A stretch of DNA of 6,485 nt, taken from NCBI GenBank assembly GCA_013813825.1, contig JACCRA010000794.1, positions 1 through 6,485 on the forward strand, given 5' to 3'. Below the pieces are notes generated by a model that was given only the letters and a program-made list of their open reading frames with translations, had not been told where the DNA came from and ran no database searches. Source of the DNA: Pyrinomonadaceae bacterium (lineage in GTDB: Bacteria; Acidobacteriota; Blastocatellia; Pyrinomonadales; Pyrinomonadaceae). Position 1 is the first letter of the stretch; each line of letters opens with the position of its first letter. Positions 1 through 5,775 of this stretch are shown here, one piece after another. The translations under genes were made by a program, and so were the position numbers.

Positions 1-1589
1 GCATTGGTGATCGGGGCGGTGAACTTAATCTGGCCGGTAGCGCCGATTGAAGCGTTGGCGATCTGCGCTGCTCCTAAGTCGCCCTGAATCGCGCCGCTGA
101 GACGCTCGCCTTCCTGCCGCAAAATAAGCGTGACGGAACTTTCCGGCCGCCCCTCGAATCTCACGCGCAAGTCCCACGTTCCTGTCGCGCCCGCTGCCGT
201 CGCCGCGCCGCCGGCTGCCGCCGGTTTGAGATCAACCGGCCGTCCGTCGATGAAGACGTGAGTGATGCGGCGCGTCTTGTCGAAGAGGTCGCCGCGGGTG
301 ACGGTCAGATTAGCGATCTTGCCGACCTCGATTGTGCCGAGTTGGTTCTCGACGCCGAGAATTTCGGCTGCGCGGAGCGTCAGCGCACGCAGTGCCTCAT
401 CCTTCGCCAGTCCGTTCTCGACGGCCTTACCCGCATTGGTCAAAAAATCGGCCATGTTGGTCAGACCGCCTGATTGGAAGGCGAAGCGGACTCCAGCCGA
501 CGCCAGCCGTCCCGCGCCCTTCGGCATCTCGACGCGCTCGCGCAAAACGCGCAGCGTCTCCGGCTCGGCTTCGGGCACACTGGTCGTCGTGCGCCGTGGG
601 AAGTTGAGCGTCAGCAGCACCGGCACGTTCAACGCCTTCAGTCGCTCCGCCGCCTTCCACGCTTCGCCGCCGCCCGCGATGATCGCGCGCAAATTAAACT
701 CCTGCGCCAGATCGAGCGCGCGGTGAATCTCGCGTTCGCGCTCCGCGAGCATCACGACGGGCACTTGGCGCGCCAGCACCGGCAGCAGGGCTTCGAGCGA
801 CTTGTCTTGGTCGGGGCGGCGCACACCGCGCGGATTCTGTTCGTAAATCGCCTGCGCTTCGCGGTAGCGTTGCGCGTCGAGCATCATCTGGCGGAGCGCG
901 GAGAAGACGCCTAACAGCGAACCGGGATAGCCGCCACCGCGTAGCGGCGTGAAGCCGACGTGCAGCGCGACGGGCGAGCGGACGATCATCTGCTGCGGCG
1001 TCTCGCCCGCGAGGTTAATCACAGCCGACTGGCCGATGAAGATGCCGTCGCGCGGAACGGTCAGCGCGGCCGTCACGCCGTTTGAGCGCGCCGCTTCGAT
1101 CTGATCGCCGCCGGGGCGGATGACGTCAGAGGCGCGAATCTCCGGCTGCAGGCCGGTGGGCTGCGTCGAGTTTGGCGAAGAGACGGCAGGCGTGGCCTGC
1201 GCCTGTGCGGCGAGCAGCGCGGCAGCGCCGCCGCCCGCTGGTCGCGGCGGCGCTATGGCGGCGGGGATGCCCAAGTTGGTGTGCGCGTCGATCAGGCCGG
1301 GATAGATGGTCAACCCCGTGCCGTCGATGATGCGCGCATCGGCCGGCGCGATCACGTCCGCTCCGGCGGCGACGATCAATCCGTTACGAATCACAACGCC
1401 ACCGCGCGCGATCTCGGCTCCGGCGACGGGTACGATGCGGGCGTTGGTAATGGCGTAAGTATCAATCGCGCTGCGCTGCGCGCCGGCCGTCCGCAACAGT
1501 GGGGAGAGTGCCGCCACGGCGACGGCCAGCGCGATGGTGGCACAGAGCATAGCGACAGCGGCGAGCCGCGGCGGTAAATCTCGCATCAT
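1..1589 (-). CDS. Secreted amidohydrolase-family protein with degenerate metal site (C-terminus outside window)
   Basis: At least 529 codons read without a stop from ATG at 1589 to the left edge, so the C-terminus is missing. Residues 9-37 form a long hydrophobic export signal with a likely cleavage site AGA/Q at 35-38. Residues 44-100 are the typical N-terminal beta region of amidohydrolases (AITNARIVP, then VVIRNGLIVAAG, IIDGTG and YPGLIDAHTNLG). The barrel follows, ending in the composite-domain return GTIEVGKIANLTV and VFIDGRPV near 430-455. In active members PGLIDxHxH supplies two metal-ligand histidines. Here it reads H103-T104-N105, and the late Gly-Thr-Asp-Ser metal-site Asp position appears as FQSGG (372-375). 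It may therefore be inactive or use altered chemistry. From about residue 470 (GTWDLRV onward) a beta-rich domain of alternating short strands is appended. An Ala/Gly/Pro-rich insert follows the HTN motif. Substrate is unknown. A second initiator at codon 2 is equally possible, and the Shine-Dalgarno is weak. Confidence 0.9.
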   Translation of the reverse strand, partial: MMRDLPPRLAAVAMLCATIALAVAVAALSPLLRTAGAQRSAIDTYAITNARIVPVAGAEIARGGVVIRNGLIVAAGADVIAPADARIIDGTGLTIYPGLIDAHTNLGIPAAIAPPRPAGGGAAALLAAQAQATPAVSSPNSTQPTGLQPEIRASDVIRPGGDQIEAARSNGVTAALTVPRDGIFIGQSAVINLAGETPQQMIVRSPVALHVGFTPLRGGGYPGSLLGVFSALRQMMLDAQRYREAQAIYEQNPRGVRRPDQDKSLEALLPVLARQVPVVMLAEREREIHRALDLAQEFNLRAIIAGGGEAWKAAERLKALNVPVLLTLNFPRRTTTSVPEAEPETLRVLRERVEMPKGAGRLASAGVRFAFQSGGLTNMADFLTNAGKAVENGLAKDEALRALTLRAAEILGVENQLGTIEVGKIANLTVTRGDLFDKTRRITHVFIDGRPVDLKPAAAGGAATAAGATGTWDLRVRFEGRPESSVTLILRQEGERLSGAIQGDLGAAQIANASIGATGQIKFTAPITN

Positions 1590-1696
1590 GGTTTCGAGTC
1601 TCGACTGTGTGAAATAACTGTCCGGCGCGCTTTCACCCGTGAGTGCTTGAAGGCGAGAGCTTGGCGCGAATTTTTGATGACGGAAAATGAAGAAGT

Positions 1697-1779
1697 GACA
1701 TCCGGCTCCCGAGCCAACACACAAGGGTTAAAAACTGTCAGACGCGAAGGCGGAAAAATTGCTGGCCGTGCCGGATGTC
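1697..1779. repeat. Separated perfect 10-bp inverted repeat in the amidohydrolase leader
   Basis: GACATCCGGC at 1697-1706 is the exact reverse complement of GCCGGATGTC at 1770-1779, with 63 bases between the arms. It lies 108-190 bases upstream of the amidohydrolase start. It could be a pair of operator half-sites, a long-range leader stem, or chance. A short nested palindrome (GGCT CCCG AGCC, 1704-1715) overlaps the left arm. No regulator is recognisable nearby. Confidence 0.35.
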
Positions 1780-1859
1780 TGCCGTGTTACGCGAGGCGGG
1801 ACGGGAAAGTTTCGCCGCCACGGCTCCGGCTCTTTCGGCGAGCGGCGGGGGAAAGCAAA

Positions 1860-1890
1860 AGGGTGATGAGCATCGGATGCTCATCACCCT
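1860..1890 (-). terminator. Rho-independent terminator of the BON-domain lipoprotein gene
   Basis: A perfect 14-bp stem (1860-1873 with 1877-1890) closes a 3-base loop. On the minus strand it is followed directly by a T-run (the plus strand reads AAAA at 1857-1860, the last A being shared with the stem). It starts 43 bases after the TAG stop of the BON gene at 1934-1936, so polarity and position both fit intrinsic termination of that transcript. The U-tract is short, but the stem is long and has no mismatch. Confidence 0.82.
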
Positions 1891-1933
1891 CCGCGGTAGG
1901 TCAGTCTTTGGACGGCTGCCTTGTGCCGCCCGT

Positions 1934-2512
1934 CTATTTGCGGTTGGCGTTGCCGTTGCGATTGGCGTTCGCTCCGGCCTTGTTGTCGTTGGTGCTCATC
2001 ATGCTGTCGGTGGCGCTAACGGTCAGACGATTGTTGACGCTCTTGACGCCGTCGATGCCTTTGGCCGTCTTCTCGGCGGCAGCCTTGTGCGCGGCGTTAG
2101 AGACCGTGCCGCGCAACGTCACCACGGAGTTGTCAACATCGACGTTGATCGTCGAGTCGCGCAGATCGTCCACTGTCGCCAGCGCGCCTTTGGTCTTCGT
2201 CCACAGCCAGCCGTCTTTCAGTCCTGAGCCGACGGTATCGCCACCTTCTTTGGCTTCGCGGCCGTAGCGATCCTTATCTCTTTCATACTCGGCTTCAGAG
2301 ATATTAGCGTTGTAAGTGCGGCGAGTGGTTGCGTTCGCGTTGGTGTTGGCGTTAGTGTTCGCCACCACCGGGTTGTTGGTGTTGTTGGAATTGGTTAGCA
2401 CGGCAGTATTGCCGTTCGCCGTGTTGGCGGTGTTCGTATTCACTGTTTCGGTCGCGCACCCGGCGAACGCGGCCAGCGCGGCGCCGGCCAAAATGGCCGC
2501 AAATTTCTTCAT
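1934..2512 (-). CDS. BON-domain lipoprotein with Asn/Thr-rich linker
   Basis: The 192-residue protein starts at ATG 2512, chosen because GAGGAGGA lies 8 bases upstream and the first residues (MKKFAAILAGAALAAFAGC) form a lipoprotein signal with lipobox FAGC and lipidated C19. The frame extends to a TTG at 2542, but that would read through the ribosome-binding site. Alanine at +2 after the Cys favours outer-membrane sorting if Lol rules apply. Residues 21-63 are a low-complexity Asn/Thr/Ala linker. Residues 64-99 are charged. A single BON domain spans about 100-166 (KTKGALATV, then STINVDVDNSVVTLRGTV, then GVKSVNNRLTV), matching the OsmY-type BON fold associated with envelope or phospholipid contact. 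The tail (177-192) is again Asn/Gly-rich. The gene is monocistronic with its own terminator. Role is inferred to be envelope-associated and possibly stress-related; partners are unknown. Confidence 0.9.
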   Translation of the reverse strand: MKKFAAILAGAALAAFAGCATETVNTNTANTANGNTAVLTNSNNTNNPVVANTNANTNANATTRRTYNANISEAEYERDKDRYGREAKEGGDTVGSGLKDGWLWTKTKGALATVDDLRDSTINVDVDNSVVTLRGTVSNAAHKAAAEKTAKGIDGVKSVNNRLTVSATDSMMSTNDNKAGANANRNGNANRK

Positions 2513-2520
2513 CTCTCTAC

Positions 2521-2528
2521 TCCTCCTC
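2521..2528 (-). promoter_or_regulatory. Strong Shine-Dalgarno of the BON lipoprotein gene
   Basis: On the minus strand GAGGAGGA is followed by an 8-base spacer and ATG. It fixes the start at 2512 and rules out the upstream in-frame TTG at 2542, giving a canonical lipoprotein signal peptide at the N-terminus. Confidence 0.85.
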
Positions 2529-2541
2529 AAGTCTCTCGACA

Positions 2542-2547
2542 ATTATC
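2542..2547 (-). promoter_or_regulatory. Possible -10 element of the BON gene
   Basis: On the minus strand the sequence reads CCTGATAATTG, giving GATAAT (5 of 6 matches to TATAAT) about 30 bases before the ATG and just upstream of the Shine-Dalgarno. No good -35 hexamer lies 16-18 bases further upstream, so the call is tentative. Confidence 0.25.
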
Positions 2548-2592
2548 AGGTTGAAAACATCTCTCATCCCACAGCGCACACACACGGTCGCG

Positions 2593-2620
2593 GCAGGCGG
2601 CAAAAATCTTGCCTCACTGC
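2593..2620. repeat. Small imperfect hairpin upstream of the BON gene
   Basis: GGCAA (2599-2603) pairs with TTGCC (2609-2613) around a 5-base loop. The stem resumes as GCAG (2593-2596) with CTGC (2617-2620) after a small internal loop. It lies about 80 bases upstream of the BON start, between the end of the yggX cluster and the BON promoter region. It may be a minor terminator or operator, or coincidence. Confidence 0.25.
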
Positions 2621-2723
2621 GCGCCACACGGCGACGCCACACATTCGGGGAACTAACAAGGGGATTACTTGATGCCATTATTACCACTCGAACGCCAAAG
2701 GCGCAAGGGAAATAAGGAATGAA

Positions 2724-2795
2724 GGATGAGGGCGGAGGGATGAAGCAAGGGCAGAAACACTTTTTTGTTCATCCCTCCGCCCTCCGCCCTCATCC
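2724..2795 (-). repeat. Heptamer-built inverted repeat after yggX, likely cluster terminator
   Basis: The left arm (2724-2744) is three heptamers on the plus strand: GGATGAG, GGCGGAG and GGATGAA. The right arm (2768-2795), read on the minus strand, is four: GGATGAG, GGCGGAG, GGCGGAG and GGATGAA. The arms are perfect complements except that one arm has an extra copy of the 7-base unit, which would bulge out. The 23-base loop contains six T on the plus strand (2761-2766). On the minus strand the array begins one base after the yggX TAA. The stem is strong enough to stop transcription or stabilise the 3' end, but no clear U-tract follows it, so factor-independent termination is uncertain. Confidence 0.8.
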
Positions 2796-2796
2796 C

Positions 2797-3084
2797 TTAC
2801 CACTTAACCGTCCCTTCCTTCGACGTGTCGATCTGAGCGGTGGCCTGTGGCGCTTCGTTGAAAAGGTAGCCTTTCATGTTGTCGAAGAGAAAGGTCTGGG
2901 CGTCTGGGCTGGTCAGATCGAGGCCGTAATGGTTGATGATCTGACTCTGTTTCTTGAGCCAATCCTGCCAGCAGGGTTGACAGATTTCCGCGCCGATCTG
3001 CTGCCCGATCTCATTCGGGAACGGCGCGAAGCCGAGCGCGGGACGCTGCTGCCCGCAATGTTTACAAGTAATGTTGTTTGCCAT
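2797..3084 (-). CDS. yggX: YggX-family Fe(2+)-trafficking / oxidative damage protection protein, four-cysteine variant
   Basis: The 95-residue protein is close to the usual length of about 90 for this family. From memory, the core from PNEIGQQIGAEIC through W42 and QSQIINHYGLDL to MKGYLF (23-75) aligns with E. coli YggX (PGELGKRIYNEI, QTMLINEKKLNM, MVNFLF). Family members are small cytoplasmic proteins linked to iron handling and protection of iron-sulfur clusters from oxidants. The single conserved Cys of YggX corresponds to C7. Here it belongs to a CKHC pair (C7, C10), and a second pair CQPC (C35, C38) sits where E. coli has no cysteine. This suggests a four-Cys metal site (Zn or Fe), which is an inference. 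The residues after 76 are a polar tail. The start is ATG 3084 with GGAGA 6-7 bases upstream. It is the last gene of the minus-strand cluster, 68 bases after the peroxiredoxin stop. Confidence 0.85.
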   Translation of the reverse strand: MANNITCKHCGQQRPALGFAPFPNEIGQQIGAEICQPCWQDWLKKQSQIINHYGLDLTSPDAQTFLFDNMKGYLFNEAPQATAQIDTSKEGTVKW

Positions 3085-3086
3085 AA

Positions 3087-3101
3087 CGATTCTCCGAATC
3101 G
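3087..3101 (-). promoter_or_regulatory. Hairpin enclosing the yggX Shine-Dalgarno
   Basis: On the minus strand CGATTC and GAATCG form a perfect 6-bp stem around the 3-base loop GGA. The ribosome-binding core GGAGA is thus split between loop and descending stem, 2 bases before the ATG. Such a structure can reduce initiation and would compete with the heptamer stem that ends at 3102. Whether it regulates is unknown. Confidence 0.5.
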
Positions 3102-3167
3102 AGAGGTCAGAGGTCAGTAAAACGCGAATGCTTTTCTCCTGACCTCTGACCTCTAACCTCTCACCTC
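3102..3167 (-). repeat. GAGGTNA heptamer array and hairpin between the peroxiredoxin gene and yggX
   Basis: On the minus strand four tandem heptamers (GAGGTGA 3167-3161, GAGGTTA 3160-3154, GAGGTCA 3153-3147 and GAGGTCA 3146-3140) are followed by a 21-base spacer and two inverted units (TGACCTC at 3116-3110 and 3109-3103). The stem is a perfect 16 bp (3102-3117 with 3139-3154). The loop can pair further through AAAA (3119-3122) with TTTT (3132-3135). The array starts inside the peroxiredoxin gene: its last codons and stop (EVRG then TAG) are made of repeat sequence. It may act as an intercistronic stabiliser or attenuator. Confidence 0.88.
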
Positions 3168-3632
3168 TGCTTTATTAATGATGTCAAGAATCTGATCGTC
3201 TTTGGGACGAAAGATCGCGAGCGGTTCAACTTTGCGGTGACGGATGATGCCGTCCTTGTCAATGACGACGACGGCGCGGGCGGCGCGGCCGGGCCGCCAT
3301 GAGCGCGCGTTGTAGAGCTTATTGACCTCGCCGGTTGTGTCGGCCAGCAGGCGCAACGGCAGGCGGTGCTGCTGGATGAATTGCCGGTGCTTTTCCACCG
3401 AGTCGGTTGAGATGCCGACGATCTCGGCGCCGCTGGCCTGATACTCAGGCCAGCGGTCGCGTAGCGCGCACATCTGCGTCGTACAGACCGGCGTGTTGTC
3501 GCCAGGGTAAAACAACAAGACGACAGTCTTGCCGAGTTTCGACGAAAGCTGCCACGGATTGTTGTTCGTGTCGGTCAGCGTGAAATCGGGCGCGGGCGCG
3601 CCCACTACCAAATCAGCAGTTGGTGTGCTCAT
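3153..3632 (-). CDS. bcp: Thiol peroxidase, Bcp/PrxQ-type peroxiredoxin
   Basis: This 159-residue protein of the AhpC/TSA thioredoxin fold reduces hydrogen peroxide and organic hydroperoxides in the cytoplasm. The N-terminus has the family opening VGAPAPDFTLTD. The active-site loop FYPGDNTPVCTTQMC gives peroxidatic C50 within TPVC and C55 five residues later, the spacing of the Bcp/PrxQ resolving Cys on the same helix. R119 is a candidate for the conserved active-site Arg. VVVIDKDGIIRHRKV (121-135) is the usual late beta hairpin. No signal peptide is present. The start is ATG 3632; no recognisable Shine-Dalgarno precedes it because the 57-base gap upstream is almost entirely heptamer repeat. 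It may depend on coupling from the radical SAM gene. The final residues EVRG and the stop are encoded by another heptamer array, so the native tail has probably been replaced or extended. It is the third gene of the cluster. Confidence 0.93.
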   Translation of the reverse strand: MSTPTADLVVGAPAPDFTLTDTNNNPWQLSSKLGKTVVLLFYPGDNTPVCTTQMCALRDRWPEYQASGAEIVGISTDSVEKHRQFIQQHRLPLRLLADTTGEVNKLYNARSWRPGRAARAVVVIDKDGIIRHRKVEPLAIFRPKDDQILDIINKAEVRG

Positions 3633-3641
3633 CGTTCAATT

Positions 3642-3697
3642 AGTTTTCAGTTTTCAGTTTTCAGTTTTTAACTGATGACTGATAGCTGATTACTGTT
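3642..3697 (-). repeat. CAGT-core heptamer array between the radical SAM and peroxiredoxin genes
   Basis: On the plus strand the gap is seven contiguous 7-base units plus a partial one: AGTTTTC three times (3642-3662), AGTTTTT (3663-3669), AACTGAT (3670-3676), GACTGAT (3677-3683), AGCTGAT (3684-3690), then a degenerate TACTGTT (3691-3697). The two halves are inverted relative to each other around 3667-3669. Their CAGT/ACTG cores pair while intervening positions mismatch, giving a periodic imperfect stem. The array covers the radical SAM stop codon (TAA, 3692-3690) and its last Gln codon, and ends 9 bases before the peroxiredoxin ATG, occupying the place of a ribosome-binding site. Confidence 0.85.
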
Positions 3698-4714
3698 CGC
3701 TCCTTTCAAAATCCCTGATGTCCTTAAACGGCGTCTCGCGATTCGTAAAGTCGGGGCGGTAGTAGTGGGCCGCACCTTCGTACTCTTGCATCCAGCCTTC
3801 TTCCATGCCGAGGTCGTCGAGCGCGGCGACGGTGCGCAGCCATTCGGTTTCCGTGATGCGACGCGAAAGCAAGGTGTAACGCTCGTCGGTCGCCGCGCGG
3901 TTGGTCGGGTAATACTGGGCCATCAGCGAGACGGCGACGCGCGGGCTTAAAGCGTCTCTGATCCATTTGAGCGATTCGCGGACGCCCGCCAGATCGTTGG
4001 GCAGCGCCAACAGGCGGACGACGAGGCCGCGGCGGAGTAAACCGTCTTCGTCAAACACCAACTCGTCGCCGGTCTGCCGGAACATCTCCGTGATGGCGCG
4101 GCGAGCGTGCGCGGTGTAGTCGTGGACTTTTGAGTAGGTGTAGCCATCGCCCGCGTCGGCGTACTTCAGATCGGGCAAATAAATATCGACCACGCCACTC
4201 AGTAATTTTAGCACCTCGACCGAATCATAGGCATTGGTGTTATAAACGACGGGCAGGCGCAAACCTTGCGCGGCGGCTAACAAAATAGCGCGCGCCATCT
4301 GCGGGGCGAAGTGCGTCGGGCTGACAAAGTTGACGTTGTGGCAGCCGCGCGCTTGCAACTCAAGCATCATCGCGGCGAGGCGTTCGTGCGTCACCTCGTT
4401 CTTGATCTGCTCCTTGTGCGCCTGCGAAATCTGGTAGTTCTGGCAATAGACACAGCGCAGATTGCAGTTGCCGAAAAAAATGTTGCCCGCGCCGCGCGTG
4501 CCCGTCAGCGCCGGCTCCTCGCCGAAGTGCGCGGTGTAGGATGAGACGATGGGAAGCCGTCCCGAATAACACGCGGCGAGTTGATTTTGCAGGCGGTCGT
4601 TGAGGCAGTCGCGCGGGCAGACGGTGCAGCGTGCGAGCATGGCTTCGAGCGACGCGACGCGACGCGCCAACTCGCCCGATTGGTACAGTGAGAGGTATGA
4701 AGGCGCGTTGGTGG

Positions 4715-4718
<4 letters not shown>
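3690..4718 (-). CDS. Radical SAM protein, PflX/COG1313 type (pyruvate formate-lyase-activase-like)
   Basis: The 342-residue protein starts at GTG 4718. This start is chosen because it overlaps the upstream TGA as GTGA; a longer frame to 4928 would run through the DUF2721 gene and is antisense-like, Arg/His-rich junk. A first cysteine group CTVCPRDC (C31, C34, C38) is followed by C50. The radical SAM signature CNLRCVYC is at C85-C89-C92 and would ligate the 4Fe-4S cluster that cleaves S-adenosylmethionine. It is preceded by GAGNIFFGN, then CQNYQIS, all typical of the PflX group. Further barrel strands include NVNFVSPTHF, PVVYNTNAYDS and DIYLPDLKY. Substrate of this family is unknown to me. The N-terminal CxxCPxxC may bind a second metal centre. 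It is predicted to be cytoplasmic and oxygen-sensitive, which fits its peroxiredoxin and YggX neighbours. It is the second gene of the cluster, translationally coupled to the first. Confidence 0.9.
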
Positions 4719-5266
<548 letters not shown>

Positions 5267-5282
5267 AATTTGTATCAAGACA

Positions 5283-5311
5283 TTTATAACGTCTGCGGGC
5301 ACGCGGGGCAA
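5283..5311 (-). promoter_or_regulatory. Candidate promoter of the DUF2721-radical SAM-bcp-yggX cluster
   Basis: On the minus strand TTGCCC (5311-5306, 4 of 6 matches to TTGACA) is separated by 17 bases from TATAAA (5288-5283, 5 of 6 matches to TATAAT). Transcription would start near 5276, about 10 bases before the ATG at 5266, which would explain the missing Shine-Dalgarno. This assumes sigma-70-like recognition. Confidence 0.4.
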
Positions 5312-5329
5312 CCGGCGAGCCTGATGGAA

Positions 5330-5357
5330 GGGATGAGGGCAGAAGGGTGAGGGATGA
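5330..5357. repeat. Four tandem heptamers upstream of the cluster promoter
   Basis: On the plus strand the units are GGGATGA, GGGCAGA, AGGGTGA and GGGATGA, contiguous from 5330 to 5357. They belong to the same sequence family as the hairpin after yggX (2724-2795) but have no inverted partner here. The array sits 19 bases upstream of the putative -35 element, so the four-gene cluster is flanked at both ends by related arrays. Confidence 0.75.
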
Positions 5358-5721
5358 AGTAACAGCATGAGACTGACATCGACAAGGGCGGCAACACGAG
5401 CGGCAGGGAGCGTATCACGCCGCACTGTTAGCCAAATAAGCTCCTTTGCGGTCGCGCCGCCTCCGGTCTAAGCCTTAAAGATAAAGCAAAAGCGGTTTCA
5501 TTATCCTTTCGCCTTTCCTTTTCGCCCTTCGTGACCATCGGGCTGCCGGGCTTGCTCGCGTCGATCCGTGGCGCATTTATTTCTTTACATGATGTGCTCC
5601 AACACAACCGGAAAATTTTGCCGCGCGCCGGTGAAAGAGTGATTCAGGCGTGGCGAAGTTATGCTATGCTCCGCCATCAATCGCGCCCCCATTTTTGATA
5701 ACGCCGGAGAGGAACTTTCCC

Positions 5722-5748
5722 GAGACGTTCGCCTTTGAGCGAGGTCTC
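5722..5748 (+). promoter_or_regulatory. Leader hairpin of the Gly-rich protein gene
   Basis: GAGAC (5722-5726) pairs with GTCTC (5744-5748), and TCGC (5729-5732) pairs with GCGA (5739-5742) around the loop CTTTGA, with a small internal loop (GT against G). It ends 13 bases before the Shine-Dalgarno AAGGAG at 5762-5767. It is followed by ATTTCTCT, which is only weakly terminator-like, so attenuation, mRNA protection or protein binding are all possible. Confidence 0.5.
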
Positions 5749-5761
5749 ATTTCTCTAACAC

Positions 5762-5767
5762 AAGGAG
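5762..5767 (+). promoter_or_regulatory. Shine-Dalgarno of the Gly-rich protein gene
   Basis: AAGGAG is followed by an 8-base purine-rich spacer and ATG at 5776. This is the main evidence that the plus strand, rather than the overlapping Pro-rich minus-strand frames, is the coding strand in the right part of the window. Confidence 0.8.
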
Positions 5768-5775
5768 CGAAAGAG

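Larger units (their letters stand above)
1590..1933. other. Intergenic region between the amidohydrolase and BON genes
   Basis: This stretch of 344 bases contains no credible gene. Plus-strand open frames crossing it continue into the antisense of the BON gene and carry no family signature. It holds the BON-gene terminator at 1860-1890 and a separated perfect 10-base inverted repeat (1697-1706 and 1770-1779). It must also contain the promoter of the minus-strand amidohydrolase, because the terminator separates that gene from the BON gene. I could not pick a convincing -35/-10 pair for it. Confidence 0.6.
5358..5775. other. Divergent intergenic region upstream of the Gly-rich gene
   Basis: No credible gene is seen on either strand here. 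The minus-strand frame to 5425 is only the untranslated upstream extension of the DUF2721 frame. Contents: a pyrimidine-rich, loosely 7-base-periodic stretch at 5504-5531 (TCCTTTC, GCCTTTC, CTTTTCG, CCCTTCG), a short inverted repeat ACCGG/CCGGT (5607-5611, 5628-5632) around an AAAATTTT core on its left side, and a leader hairpin at 5722-5748. The plus-strand promoter of the Gly-rich gene should lie here, but only weak TATGCT hexamers (5660-5670) were found. Confidence 0.55.

Noticed and set aside
474..914. Plus-strand open frames across 258-914
   Set aside because: They are antisense to the amidohydrolase gene, His/Arg/Gln-rich and without recognisable motifs. The minus frame is uninterrupted over at least 529 codons.
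1647..2267. Plus-strand open frame of 206 codons
   Set aside because: From about 1934 it is antisense to the BON lipoprotein gene. Its first part lies in non-coding sequence containing the terminator, and it has no domain or ribosome-binding site.
2724..3697. CRISPR array
   Set aside because: The repeats are contiguous 7-base units without unique spacers, and no cas genes are present.
5267..5425. N-terminal extension of the DUF2721 frame to 5425
   Set aside because: It reads through the heptamer array and the candidate promoter, giving a Pro/His-rich peptide unlike the family.
5504..5531. Fifth heptamer array
   Set aside because: The pyrimidine-rich units (TCCTTTC, GCCTTTC, CTTTTCG, CCCTTCG) are too divergent to distinguish from simple low complexity.
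5643..5670. TTCAGG ... TATGCT as a promoter for the Gly-rich gene
   Set aside because: Only 3 of 6 and 4 of 6 consensus matches with a 16-base spacer, which is too weak to list as a feature.
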